From assembly GCF_003597395.2 (NCBI RefSeq), contig NC_133773.1, positions 145,619,915-145,683,914 on the forward strand: 64,000 nt of DNA, in the 5' to 3' direction. Of the stretch, positions 1 to 10,934 are shown piece after piece. This stretch comes from Chelonoidis abingdonii (lineage: Eukaryota > Chordata > Testudines > Testudinidae). The translations under genes and the position numbers were made by a program. Below the pieces are notes generated by a model, which saw only the letters and a list, made by a program, of their open reading frames with translations, had not been told where the DNA came from and did no database searches. Within the stretch, counting starts at the first letter, position 1. Every line of letters starts with the position of its first letter.

Positions 1-109
1 CAGTGGAAAACATGCTCCATTTTCTTTTGGGAAAAAACAAAAACAGAAACATAACCAATCTTCTGCAATTACTTTCTAACGTCATTTGCTTCATTTGCAT
101 TCAAGGATT

Positions 110-300
110 GGCCGGAAGGGGGTGAGCAGGGAGGGGGAGGAAAGAGAGGAGGGAGACAGGGGGGAGAGGGCGGAGCCTGGGCAGAGTGGGGGTGGAGTCT
201 GGGGCGGAGCACAGGTGGAGTATGGGCGGGGCCTCAGGCAGAAGAGGTGGGCTGGGGAGCTGGCCTCCGCAAACGGCAGCTTCACCCGCTGCCCATGACA
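110..300. promoter_or_regulatory. G/A-rich stretch with GC boxes
   Basis: This stretch is strongly purine-rich on the + strand. It contains a perfect Sp1-type GC box (GGGCGGGGCC, 224-233) and several looser GGGCGGAG-like boxes. It could be a degenerate promoter or simply a G-rich tract, because no exon or CpG-dense flank follows. From 300 to 1600 I see no gene and no repeat that I recognise. Confidence 0.25.
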
Positions 301-1611
301 GCAGGTGAGAGCGGGTCGGCTCCGGCACACCCAGCGCGCTGCTGTGTCGTTAGGCAGGGGCCGTATGCACAGAGCCGAATGCACCGGCGCCACGCATTCT
401 GCGTGAGGGAGAGGGTCCAGGGGTCTCTGCAGGGAACTGAGACTTTCCCCCGCTGTGAAGTGAGCCGGGCGGCTCCATATCCTTTGCTGCCTCGTCCCTC
501 TCTCGCAGGCTGTGAACCCAGGCTGCCGTCGGGCATGGGGCACCAGTTTAATAATACTGCATAGGGCCCCGTAAATCCTAAGGACAGCCTTGTCTGTGAC
601 TTTATGTAATGCTCTGGATGGGCTTCTTAACCCAGACCACCACTGAGTTAGCTCTTCTCTGGGCAGCGAATGGAGCCCGATTTCTCTGAATCTACAGATG
701 AAGATTCACTGAATTGTTTACACAAACAGATTTCATCCACTGCATCGTTCACGACCTGTTTGGTTCAGGTCTCAACAATCTCTGGGGCATGATTGGTCAC
801 TTGAGTCACCTGGTGTCATTTCTCCTCCCTGGCCCCTTGACTTGCTGTATGGAATTTCAGCCTTGCTAAAATCCAGGAGACTTTGGGGACCTGTGAACAT
901 TTTCATAGATGCCCAGCAGCTCCCCATTAGCCACCTGGAACCAAACTGAGTGTTAATCTACTAAGCCAGTCTTTGTGAAAAATTTAACCAGTTCTGCTAT
1001 GGCTTGAGAGTCAGCCACACTTCTACTGGCAGTGGTATGTCAGCCTGGCTGGCCGATTGCAACGTCCTGGCTTGAGGAGTTGTGTCTGGTGGTGAGTGTT
1101 CCTCTGGGGTGCAGTTCTCAGACGATGGCCTCTGGACTGAGCGACAGGTGGAAATGCAATGACACATTCTGAGACCCAGCTACTGCTTGGCAGAATGCGC
1201 TGCATGGTCAGGAGGCTCTGTGGAGATACAGTCTAAAACACATCAAGGTTCAGCCTTAGATGCAGCCTGGCCAGCTGATTGCAATTCCCTTTCCTTGGGA
1301 GCCCCGGACTCTGTGATTTATGGGTTATAGTTTGTAGAGAAATTGGCGGCTCACAGTGCTCACAGATAATTGCGCTTTTGCAGCCGATGCGGCTGTTTTT
1401 AAAAGCCTGTTCCTGCAGCCATTGGAGTCAGGGACAAAACTCTCATTAACTTTTATGGAAGCAGGATGCACACTGAGCCCCAAGCCCTTAAGCATGTGCA
1501 TAATTTTAAGCACAAAAATAGTTCCATGGTAAGTGAACCAAGTGGCCCCCAGGCATACAGAGGCAGGATTAGAAATCAGCAGCTCCAAGCTCCCAGCCCT
1601 TGGTTTGTGAT

Positions 1612-2513
1612 AGGGTGACCAGATGTCCTGTTTTCAAAGGGACAGTCCCGTATTTAAGATCTCCTGCAGCTGTCCCGACTTTTCTTAAAAACAGGCAAGT
1701 TGTCCCATATTTTCTGTCTCCCCCACATCAGTACTGGCGGGTCCTGCTGCTGGCCAGATCCCTGCTCACCAGCCGCCCGCCCACCAGCAGTGAGTGGTGG
1801 GGTCCAGTGACCCACATGGGGGTGGGTGTGCCAGGCTGGTGGCTAGGCGACAGGCTGGCCACTCCCCCTGCTGATCCATCAGCGCAGCCCCCACTGTGTG
1901 CTGGCTCTCTGCCAGCAGGGCCTCACTCCCCGTCCCATTTCCGACCGGCACTGGCTGCGCATTGTGTGCTTCAGAGGCTGGTGAGTGTGGGCAGGTGCCA
2001 GGCAGCAGCTGGTTATGTGTCACCTCCGCTGCCCACCCATCAGCCCTTTACATGTTCCCCAGTTCGCTGTCCTCTTCCTGCTTTGCCCCTTCACCCCCCC
2101 AACTCCGCTGCGCTTCCATATCCTCCCCCAGCAGCGCACATCCCGCTCCCAGCGCTGGGCGGAGAACCAGTCCCTGGTTGGAGTGCGCAGCTCACCAGCA
2201 GCCTGGACAGCAAGCGCCTTCCTCCCTCCACTGCCTCTGGCTGGGCCGGTGCCCCGGGAAAGCCCAAGACCCTCTGGGCTGGGGCGCGGGCCAGGAGGAG
2301 CCGAGCCCAGCATGTGCCAAAGCCCTGCACAGCGCTGGCACGAGGCAGCCTCTCAGCTAAGCTCTGGAGTGGCAGCGGAGGTGTGTGTGTGTGGGATTGC
2401 TACCGTATTTTTGCCCCAACCATGCCAGCTCCACAGCAGCCCCCGGGCAGGGGCTTAGCACCCTCTTTGGCCCTCCACCCACCAGCGCGGGACTGCTCCG
2501 TCCCCTGCTAAGC
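1612..2513 (+). repeat. Probable DNA-transposon-derived repeat, unclassified
   Basis: The left edge starts AGGGTGACCAGATGTCC, closely resembling the terminal repeat of the MITE at 4280-4516. A C-rich body follows, and I could not find the matching right terminus. A 303-codon frame is open across it, but its Pro/Ala/Ser-rich content looks like uninterrupted C-rich DNA rather than a protein. The right boundary is a guess. From 2514 to 3340 I see nothing recognisable. Confidence 0.35.
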
Positions 2514-3344
2514 CACTGTTCTGGCCAGGTTCGCTGAATGCCTTGCAGTCAGGTTCCCTGAGCCCTGGTACACAATGCATCCTCGGGGCTTAACCCCTTC
2601 CTGCCTGCGCTGTAGCTAGGGCACAGGAGGGGCTGGGTTATGTCGGTGGCCAGCCTGGAGGCATTAGCTGCCTTTTGACACTGCATGGGCAGGAAGGGGT
2701 AAGCTTCTTCCAGCCCTGGGGGGTGGGCAGGGGAAGAAATAAGCCCGTCCCTTCCCTCCCGCACAGTGCAGAAGGCCTACTGCTGGCCCCGTCCTGGTAT
2801 GAATCCTGGCAGCAATACGAGAAGGGGGACATGTGACCCTGCGTGCTCCCCCCATGTGTTGTCTCAGAAAGATGTGGTGCCAAGTACCAGGAGAGGCGGG
2901 TCTGTCCCGGGGGCCCAGCCAGGCATGGAGGGTGGAAAGCGCTGGGCAGTGAGGGTCAGGTCAGTCGCCCCTCGCCCCCATGATAGAGGTGTATGGGAAT
3001 ATGTGTGTCACCTCTCCTCGTGTATGTGGGGCGAGGGGTAAGAGATCCACCACCTGCGGAGGGAAGAGCCAGAGGCACCAAGGAATTTGAGACTGGCCTG
3101 GCTCCGAGGAATCTCTCACAAGACAGATCAAACTGCCAAAGGAGGCACCACCCAAGGGCCAAGCTAGGCTGGGAGCTCAGGACAGTGCTAAGTTAACAGC
3201 TCATGGGGCACAAAGCAGCACCACAGGCAGAGACGACAATGGAGTTAGGCATCCTGCCCGGTACAGAGGGGCTACGCACGGGTAGCTCGGGAGGGGATGG
3301 CGATGGCTGCCGTGGTGACGGACACCTGTCCCACTAGCATTGTG

Positions 3345-3735
3345 GTAGTGCCTAGAGCCCCTGAGATCAGGGCCTCCTCCTGCAACGACAGATCCATTGC
3401 AAGAGAGGGTCCCTGCCCCAAAGAGCTTCTAATCTAAACCCTTCGCTAGACCGGGCTTTACCCACACCAGGCCATGTTTCCTCCAGCGTGGATGCTACTC
3501 CACCACTGTACAGGTGCATATATTGGTATGGGGAAGGAGCATTCCAGGATAAGGCACTTTGATGCCAAAGTAACTGAGTCCACACCAGGGTTGCACCAGG
3601 GAAAGTAACACATCCCAACCCTGTGTTAGTGACCCTGGGATAAAAGCTGTGCAGACAAGACAGGCAAAAGGCAGGAGGGGAACCAGGCCCAGGGAGAGGA
3701 AAGGATGTGCCAAAGGTCACCCAGTAGGACAGTGT
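3345..3735 (-). repeat. MIR-like SINE, split by an insertion of about 220 bp
   Basis: Two pieces resemble one old MIR-type SINE in reverse orientation. The first, about 3345-3433, ends AAGAGCTTCTAATCTA. The second, about 3655-3732, contains CCAAAGGTCACCCAGTAGG, the reverse of the MIR core 'tgacc..gggcaagtcac'. The sequence between them (3434-3654) is unrelated and could be a small unclassified insertion. From 3736 to 4279 the DNA is A/T-rich and shows no gene. Confidence 0.45.
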
Positions 3736-4279
3736 CTGAACCCTAAAGCCTTAAAGATAAGAAGGTAAATAAAAAGAATCCAACTACACGTAACCTCTGG
3801 GTGGGCTACAGTTCACTTCATTTCCTGTCTCCAGTGCTTTAAAAACATGCCAACTGCTCTAGAAAGTAGCTGGAGACCCAGAGTTTGGTCTGTAGGGGTT
3901 TTCAGCAAGGAGTGCACAGGGTCAATCTCCCCACATTCAAGTCCCCAAAAGAATGAAAGAAATTAATTTAATAACTTTAGAAAATCTTATGATAGAGAAA
4001 CAAATAATAATCGAATTTTTACAGCATGAGATGGCTATTTTATACCCCACAGACATTATCTTCACAGTTCTACAGAAACATAAATAAAGAAAACAAATGA
4101 AAATCTGAACAGTTCAGTCCCCACACAAACACAGTGAGAAGAAACTGAAAGTTCCCAAAAGCTTAGCTTTTGTTCACTGAAGTCTCTGTTAGAGTCTCTG
4201 ATCACCAAATCTGGACAATCTGCTGAGTCTAAAACAACATCTTCCCTCCCCTTGCTTGAAGGGATCTTCAGCTGGAATT

Positions 4280-4516
4280 AGGGTGACCAAACATCCCGAT
4301 AAAATTGGGACTGTCCTGATATTTAGGCGTTTGTCCCACGGCCTGACTGGGTCTGGGTCATTGTTGCTAGGCAGATTAGCACTCCACATCCAGATGTTTC
4401 TGGAATTGGGTGTAGTGGATTTGGGCCTGCTCCAATAGGTTCCCTGTAGCTGGGGTCAGACTTCAGGAGGGCGAGTGGGCAGGCCAGGTGCTTTGCAGGG
4501 GCCATCTGGTCACCCT
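4280..4516. mobile_element. MITE with AGGGTGACCA terminal inverted repeats
   Basis: The ends are AGGGTGACCA (4280-4289) and the exact reverse complement TGGTCACCCT (4507-4516), giving a 237 bp non-autonomous DNA element. The sequence just inside the left end (GGGACTGTCC) recalls an abundant turtle repeat that I remember but could not check. Most of the interior (4341-4502) is present in inverted orientation at 4945-5112, where no terminal repeat is visible. The superfamily is not assigned because no clear target duplication can be read. Confidence 0.6.
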
Positions 4517-4944
4517 AGCTAGAATCCAGGCAGACTCTTCCTCTGTTGCCATCCCTATTAGCCAGCCAATGAACTGATTAACCCACCACTCAGTTACGTG
4601 TGAAGATTTCAAGAAAACCCTGTTACAAGACAATACAAAACTGAGAAGAATAAACTAGAAATGACTCTTTCCCCATTGTTACAGTTAAAGAAAAGTTGGT
4701 GACTCAGACTAGTTGAGACAATGTAACTAGAACAGTTTGGCTAAAATCAAAACCACATTCAAAGCGCACAGTTAAAACAGAAGAAATTATTTTCCCCTCC
4801 TAGTTTCCCCTGGCTATAATTAGCATTGTCCAGGATTCCCTGTTAGAGGGTTCACAGTAGCACTTACCTGCTGCAAAATGCTTCAGAGTTTGGGACAGCA
4901 GCCGACTTCCTGCTCCTGGGCTCAGCTTCTCCCGACTCACCCAA

Positions 4945-5112
4945 GGCACATGACCCCCTGCAAAGCACCTGCCCTGCCAGCTCGCCCTCCTGGAATCTGA
5001 CCCCAGCTACAGGGAACCTAATGGAGCAGGCCCAAATCTACTACACCCAATTCCAGAAACTTCTGGATGTGGAGTGCTTAATCTGCCTAGCAGCAATGAC
5101 CCAGACACAGCT
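4945..5112. repeat. Inverted copy of the interior of the 4280-4516 MITE
   Basis: Reverse-complementing this segment gives the 4341-4502 sequence with scattered substitutions, for example the shared blocks GGTTCCCTGTAGCTGGGGTC and GGCAGATTA(A)GCACTCCACA. The arms lie about 440 bp apart and face each other. The outer AGGGTGACCA ends are missing here, so this is either a terminally truncated copy or the unmobilised source sequence. Confidence 0.7.
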
Positions 5113-5943
5113 CACTCTTACCTCCCCAGCAATGAGTCTCTTAAAGAGATATCTTCCTATTAGGCACATGGGTTACATACGCAGGATTTCTTTTAAACAG
5201 GGGCTGAGTCAACTTGACATTAATTTGAACATTTGTACAGCATATTTCTGATTGATTGCTGCTGAGCTCTCTTGAATATAAGTACCAGGTGTCCTGTATT
5301 CAGCATAGGAAAATATGGTCAGCCCAGCTTGTCATGTTCTGGCTTCCAGAATTGTAGTGCAAATCCAGTGGAAGTCCGGGGGTGCTCGGCACCCTTCGAA
5401 GAACAGGTCCTAGGGGTATATCCCTGCTTATAAACAACACCCCCCGCCCCCCGCCAAAGCCCCAAACCAGCACACTGCATCTCTAACCACTCCTCTTCCA
5501 GCCATTCTCATGGGAGTCCCACTTCTCTGACCCCCAGCAGGGATCCCTCTGGGGACCCATGTATGTTTCCTGTCCCAGTAGATAACGTTCCAGCTCTGCA
5601 GGATTCGTCTCAGCTGCACCTGCCCACTTCCCCGGAGAGCTCAGAAAGGTGGAAATTCTCTCTGGAGAGCATGGCAAGCAGCCGGGGCATCCTGCTTTTA
5701 CGCTGCGTTTCTCTCTTGCATCTGCATCGGCTGAATGATCATTGGGCCAAGCCAGGATTGGACAGTAATTGCTGGAGCTGAGCTCAGGGCCCCCGGTGCT
5801 GGGTGCTGGGCAGGCGCAGAGTGAGACCTGATCCCTGCACCAGGCTAGAGGGGCCTGGCAGACAAGGAAGCATTTTTACCTGTGTTGGGCAGTAGGGAGC
5901 TGATGCACAGAGTGTTTCTCCGGCCTGCGTTATAGAAACTTCC

Positions 5944-6572
5944 ATAGAATCGTAGCACTGGAAGGGACCTTGAGAGGTCCTCTAGTCCAGTCCCCTGCCC
6001 TCATGACAGGACTAAGGATTAGCTAGACCATCCCTGACAGGTGTTTGTCTAACTGGCTCTTAAACATCTCCAGTGATGGAGATTCCACAGCTGCCCTGGG
6101 CAATTTATTCCAGTGCTTAACCACCCTGACAGTTAGGAACTTTTTCCTAATGTACAACCTAAACCTCCCTTGCTGCAATTTTAGTCCATTGCTGCTTCTC
6201 CTATCCTCAGAGGTTAAGAAGAACAATTTTTCACCCTCCTCCCTGTAACAACCTTTTATGTAGTTGAAAACTGTTATTGTGTCCCCTCTCAGTCTTCTCT
6301 TCTCCAGGCTAAACAAACCCAATTTTTTCAATCTTTCCTCATAGGTCATGTTTTCTAGACCTTTCTTCATTTTTGTTGCTCTTCTCTGGACTTTCTCCAA
6401 TTTCTCCACATCTTTCCTGAAACGTGGTTCCCAGTACTGGAAACAATACTCCAGTTGAGGCCTAACCAGCTCAGAGCAGAGCGCAAGAATGCCTTCTTGT
6501 GTCTTGCTTACAACACTTATGCTTATTCAGCCCAGAATGATGTTTGCTCTTTTTGCAACGGCGTTACACAGG
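5944..6572 (-). mobile_element. CR1 LINE, 5'-truncated 3' end
   Basis: Read on the minus strand, this is the end of CR1 ORF2 followed by the short 3' UTR. The left edge ATAGAATCG is the reverse of the CR1 terminal ATTCTATG repeat. Translation upstream of the main open stretch gives the CR1-typical phrases NAVAKRANIILG and LVRPQLEYCFQYWEP, interrupted by one stop. The element is 5'-truncated near 6572, as most CR1 copies are. Confidence 0.93.
6023..6409 (-). pseudogene. CR1 ORF2 C-terminal fragment
   Basis: This is a 128-codon open piece of the CR1 ORF2 C-terminus, downstream of the reverse-transcriptase core. The phrases LEKVQRRATKM, LGLFSLEKRRLRGD and VVKHWNKLPRAAVESPSLE match the conserved tail of amniote CR1 ORF2. 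The frame ends naturally at the CR1 stop. Upstream coding is still readable to about 6572 but crosses a stop, so this is a dead fragment. No host function is implied. Confidence 0.9.
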
Positions 6573-6599
6573 AGGTCAGGGTAGAGGCTCAGAATGGGC

Positions 6600-6735
6600 C
6601 CTTCCGGCCTTGGGATCTGTGATGAAGTGATTTGCCCAGGGTCACACAGGGAGCCTGCAGCAAAGCCAGGACTAGAATGCAAACCTCCTGCACCACTGTC
6701 CCGTAGTTCACCCAAAAGACCAGCCTTCTCCTCTG
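6600..6735 (-). repeat. MIR-like SINE fragment
   Basis: GTGATTTGCCCAGGGTCACA (about 6625-6644), followed by a 'cagagc/aagccaggactagaa..' type string, is the reverse-oriented MIR core common in amniotes. The copy is diverged and its boundaries are approximate. From 6736 to 6985 there is no gene, and 6890-6980 is a run of nearly pure A/T. Confidence 0.55.
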
Positions 6736-6985
6736 CACCTGCAGCTCATCAGGCAGGTAAGGAATGAGCTCAGGGGGGCACCTGAGCAGGTGCGTGTGTG
6801 CACAGCTGTACTTCCTTACACAGTTTTCTGAAGCAGTGGGACACTTTGACATGTAGCCTGATTTAGGGTGTACTGATCATATTCATTTGGATAATATGGG
6901 AATTTAATATATTAATTTAAAGTTTATTTAATTTTATTTTTTTAATAATATTAATAATTATTTTCATAAATATTAATTAGTATGG

Positions 6986-7660
6986 TGTAGCAGGGTAGAC
7001 CCTCACTCCTGCCCTGAAGAGTTAAAAACAGCCCTGGGAGGGGGCTGTGGCTGGAGAAAGCAGCTTTTAGGCTGGGCTGATTGGGGGAAGTTGCTGCAGC
7101 TGTGGCCATGCCCCAAACAGACTCAGCTGGCCCTATAAAGGCAGAGAAGCCAGGGGCAGACAGAGTTGCCCTCTGCCTGTAGAGGGAGATGGGCTTGGCT
7201 GTAGGGAGCTGGAGACAGGGTACCTGAGTGGAGCAGGGCTGGGGAGCTCCAGCCTGGAAAGCCCTAGGCTGTGGCCTAGCATTGGGCTAAAAGGTACTGG
7301 GGGTTGCAGAGTAGGGGTAGGCCAAGACAGCAGGTCCAAACCCTCCTTGCCAGTGATGAGTGGCTGATACTGCGGTCTGCCCCCGGGCCCGGGGGCTAGA
7401 TGATGACTGGCAGTAGCCATATACTGAGGTGAGGTGGGGATAGAGGGTTGGAGTTTCCCAGGGAGGGAAGACCGTAAGAGAAAGGGGTTTACTGCCAGGG
7501 GGAAGCACCCCAAATAAAAGGGCACCAGATCCAGGGAGGATCATGGGGGCCAGAGGACAGGCAGATCACTGACCTGCAGAGAGCGCTCCATAGCTGGAAC
7601 AAGCTAATTCCCAGGAGTCACCAACATGAGGAGCCACAGGGGTGAGTCTGCTCGTCTACA
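6986..7660 (+). mobile_element. Solo LTR, family A (TGTAG...CTACA), TSD TATGG
   Basis: The element starts TGTAGCAGGGTAGAC and ends GTCTACA. It is flanked on both sides by TATGG (6981-6985 and 7661-7665), a perfect 5 bp target duplication typical of LTR retroelements and endogenous retroviruses. There is no coding interior, so it is a solo LTR of 675 bp. A second copy at 37394-39115 carries two nested insertions and has the same length once they are removed. Confidence 0.88.
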
Positions 7661-7689
7661 TATGGGTTTTAGGCTCCCCAGTCCATTTG

Positions 7690-8820
7690 ATCAGAAGATA
7701 AATGTTCTTGTCCTGAATTAGGCTCCACGGAATTTACAAAGGACCCTCATGGGTATAACAGGAAGCTCACACTGAGACAGGTATAGTCTTAAAGACTTTT
7801 TATTAAAATCAATAATAGTAATTAAATGGTAAAATAATCAGTTACAAAGTTACGATTGCATTACTGCTATTCAAAAGATTCATATGTTAATATAGTATTA
7901 TATGCAACAAAGCTTTGGTTAATATACTCACACCCTTCCTTGATAACCTGGTGGTAAGAGACACAGGACCAGCCTCGCAGTTCAGGTTTCTCAGCTCTTG
8001 AGTGAGGGATGCAGTGCCTAGAAGAAATGGATGCTGCGCGCTATTAAAGCAAACTTAGGGTTTACTTGACTAACTTAAACTGAAAATCAAAACCTAATAA
8101 ACAAAGAATAAACCTTAGGGAAACCAAGCTTGGCCTAGTTCCTTTGAAACTTCAAGTTTAAGAAGAACAAGTCTAGCCTATAACAGTAGCAGTCATGGTA
8201 GATAGAGTGGGGGAAGTAAGAGAGAATAAGTAAGAACTAGAGTAAAGTGAGAAATGGATAAGAGACAACAGAGTACTCCATTGAGGTGGGTCACCTTTTT
8301 TATAGGACAAATACCAGAAATCCTTCCTCAGATTTCATTCCTCACCCACAGAAATGTTAGGTTACCCTTACCCCATAGGCTAGTATATATGTGCGAGTTG
8401 ATGACAGGTATGTACTCGCATCAGTCTCTTGTGGTGTACTTGTTAAGTCTGTGGGTACAACACTGAAACCCCCCCTATGCCATTCTCCATTGTCTGTTGG
8501 TCTAACTGAAAGATCATAGGCGTAGATACTTTATCCATTTGGGTACAGGATGAACAAGATAAAGGTCAATTTTGCTCTCTGAGTAAAACGTCTTAATCTA
8601 GATATGCTAACTTTTTGCTTTAGCTTAACATACAGGATATGGCCTGTAGGTCTCTTGCATTACAGCCAAACTTACATTTCATAGATATTTATTAACCTAC
8701 ATCAACAAACCAAATACTTAAACTATAAGAAAAGATATAGATCTATGTCTGTATCTATATCTGTACAGATATATCGATAGAGAGATACACGAGTAAGCAG
8801 GTTAGTCCTATAGGCTACAG
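7690..8820. repeat. Unclassified A/T-rich interspersed sequence
   Basis: I see no gene here. The composition (A/T-rich, a TTTTTATTAAAATCAATAAT block near 7796-7815, repeated 'aaacctaataaac' strings) resembles the LTR-type repeats elsewhere in the window, but I found no paired termini. At 8743-8790 there is a short imperfect GATA/TATC-like microsatellite. Confidence 0.3.
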
Positions 8821-9486
8821 ACATCTCTTCCCTTTCCACCTGCACCCTCCATTGAGGGATCGCCTTGGTTCTATCATCTCAGGGCTTTCCTGTCATCGGG
8901 CACCTCTGTGTATGAGACTTTGCTCTCAGACCCCTTCATTCCCCCTCATTGTACTTGCAGATCAGGTTCCTTTGGGGTGCAGTTGTCCAGGGCCTCATGG
9001 CAGAGAATCTCCCCAGCTTGGCACTCTCCAGTTCTTCACCCTCCTCTCTGGCTGTCAGAGGCCAAATCTGGAGCCCGGGCAAGAGACATGGAGTCAGGGC
9101 TGGTGCACCCATTTAGGCAAACTAGGCGGCCGCCTAGGGTGCCGAGTGGTTGGGGGTGCCTAAAAGTCTCCTCAGGCGAGGAAGTGGAGTGGCGGTGAGC
9201 TGGGGGGGTGCGGGGAGGGCTGCCCACAGTAATGGGGAGGCGCACAGGGGAACAGCTCCCTGCCCCAGCTCACCTCCACTCTGCCTCCTCCGCTGAGCAC
9301 ACAGCCCAGCTCTGAGTCTCCTCCATCAGTGCCACAAGCCTGGCCAGGGAGGAGAATCAGGGCGACGCCGGCGTGCTCAGCAGGGGAGGTGGAGTCAAGG
9401 TGAGCTGGGGTGGGCTCCCCAGGCAGGGTTAGAATCCACGGGGGGACAGGGGAGAGTCTTCCCGGGTGGGGTTAGTTGCCGTGGCG

Positions 9487-10738
9487 CAGGGCTGGCTTTA
9501 GGCTGATTCCGGGGAATCGGGCCCTGCGCCTTAGGCACCTTTTTAATTTTTTTTTTTTAAAACTTACCCCAGTCCCTGGCTGCGGTCTGCTTCATGGTCC
9601 CGCTCCTTTGAGTGAAGCGCCGGCGGGAGCACAGTGTGGCCCCGCTCTCCCAGCTAGAGCTCCAGCCGGGGCGGCGGGGCTTGTCGTGCTCTGGCCGGAG
9701 TGCGGCAAGCCCGGCGGCTCCGGCCAGAGTGCAGCAAGCCCCACGACCCCGGCTGGAGCTCTGGGCCCTTTAAATAGCCCCCTGAGCCCTGGGGCAGTGA
9801 GGGGTTTGGGGGGGGGGCTATTTAAAGGGCCCGGGGCTCCAGCTGCCTCTGCCACCCCGGTCCTTCAAATAGCTGCCGGAGCCCTGCATTCCCCAGCGCT
9901 CCCCCAGCTATTTAAAAGGTCCCTGGGGTAGAAGGGGGTTTGGGGGCTACTTAAAGGGCTGGGGTTCCAGCTGCCTCTGCTGCACCCCGTGACCTGCCCA
10001 CACCAGTCCGGCCCCCCCTGCCTGCAGCCAGCTCTGCACCCCATGCCCACAGCCACCCCTGCCAAACCCCCTTTCCTGTCTCCAGCCAACCCCTGCCACA
10101 CACCCCTGCAGCCCTGCCCAAAGCCAGCCAGCCCCCCACACACTGCTGCCCACATCAGCCCTGCACACCCTGCCCAGCCCGCACTCCCTGCCCTGTCTCC
10201 AGTCAACCCCTGCTGCACCCCACTGCCTGAAGCCAGCCAGTCCCGCACTCTTCTGTCTCCAGCCCTGCAAACCCCTGCTGTACCCCCCTGCGGCCCTGCC
10301 TGAAGCCAGCCCGCCCCACACCCGCTATCTCCAACCAGCCCCACACCCCTTGCCCTGCCTGCAGCGAGACCCTACCTCCAGTCAGCCCCTGCCCTGCCTC
10401 CAGCCAGCCCCATGTCCACTGCTGCCCTGCAGTTTCCAGGGCATTAACCTTGCACACCTGCTTCAGTGAGGGGGGCAGGGAGCAGCTGGGACCAACACAT
10501 GTGCACACCCCCAGGGAGTGGTGGGGACCCATACATGTGAAACGGTGTCATTAATAGCCAATCAACAGCATATGTGATGCAATGTATATAATTTTATTAT
10601 TCATATAGTTATGGAAAGTAAATAATACATGAAAGAAATGAGAGGCTTTTTTTTCCACTTTTTTTTTTAAGTCATCCCTGCCAGGGCCCCACTGAAAATG
10701 TTCGAATTGGGCCCTGGCACTTCCTAAAGCTGGCCCTG
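9487..10738. mobile_element. hAT DNA transposon (inner, nested), TSD CCGTGGCG/CTGTGGCG
   Basis: The ends CAGGGCTGGCTTTAGG and CCTAAAGCTGGCCCTG are exact terminal inverted repeats. The flanks CCGTGGCG (9479-9486) and CTGTGGCG (10739-10746) match at 7 of 8. The interior has no transposase. It is C-rich and low in complexity, with recurring 'ctatttaaagggcc..ggggctccagctgcctctgc' motifs around 9760-9980 and a CCAGCC-rich tract after that. Confidence 0.87.
9990..10420. repeat. C-rich CCAGCC/CCCTGCC low-complexity tract
   Basis: Irregular repeats of CCTGCC, CCAGCCAGCCCC and CCCCTGC fill this tract inside the nested hAT element. It creates long Gly/Trp/Gln-rich frames on the minus strand and Pro-rich frames on the plus strand, which I do not regard as genes. 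Confidence 0.7.
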
Positions 10739-10934
10739 CTGTGGCGGCCAGGGGGGAGAGGGGTTAGCTGTCATTGGGGAGGGGGTAGCTGCTGCGGGAG
10801 AGGGGCTCCCCAGGTTGGGGGGACTGAGTTAGCTGCTGTGGGGGGGCAGCGTTATTGGGGTAGGGGTGTGGGAGGTGCAAGGTGGAAGTTTTGCCTGGGG
10901 CACAAAACTTCCTTGCACTGGCCCTGCGTGGAGT

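Larger units (their letters stand above)
9095..10926. mobile_element. hAT DNA transposon (outer), TSD CATGGAGT/CGTGGAGT
   Basis: The ends CAGGGCTGGTGCA and TGCACTGGCCCTG form the terminal inverted repeat. The flanks CATGGAGT (9087-9094) and CGTGGAGT (10927-10934) match at 7 of 8 bases, the size expected of a hAT target duplication. Without the nested element the body is about 580 bp and has no transposase ORF, so it is non-autonomous. The nested hAT at 9487-10738 landed later. Confidence 0.85.

Noticed and set aside
1600..2511. 303-codon plus-strand ORF
   Set aside because: Pro/Ala/Ser-rich, overlapped by equally open frames on both strands, inside a probable transposon-derived repeat. No domain phrase is visible.
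9865..10344. 159-codon Gly/Trp/Gln-rich minus-strand ORF
   Set aside because: It is the antisense of the CCAGCC tract inside a hAT element, with several overlapping open frames.
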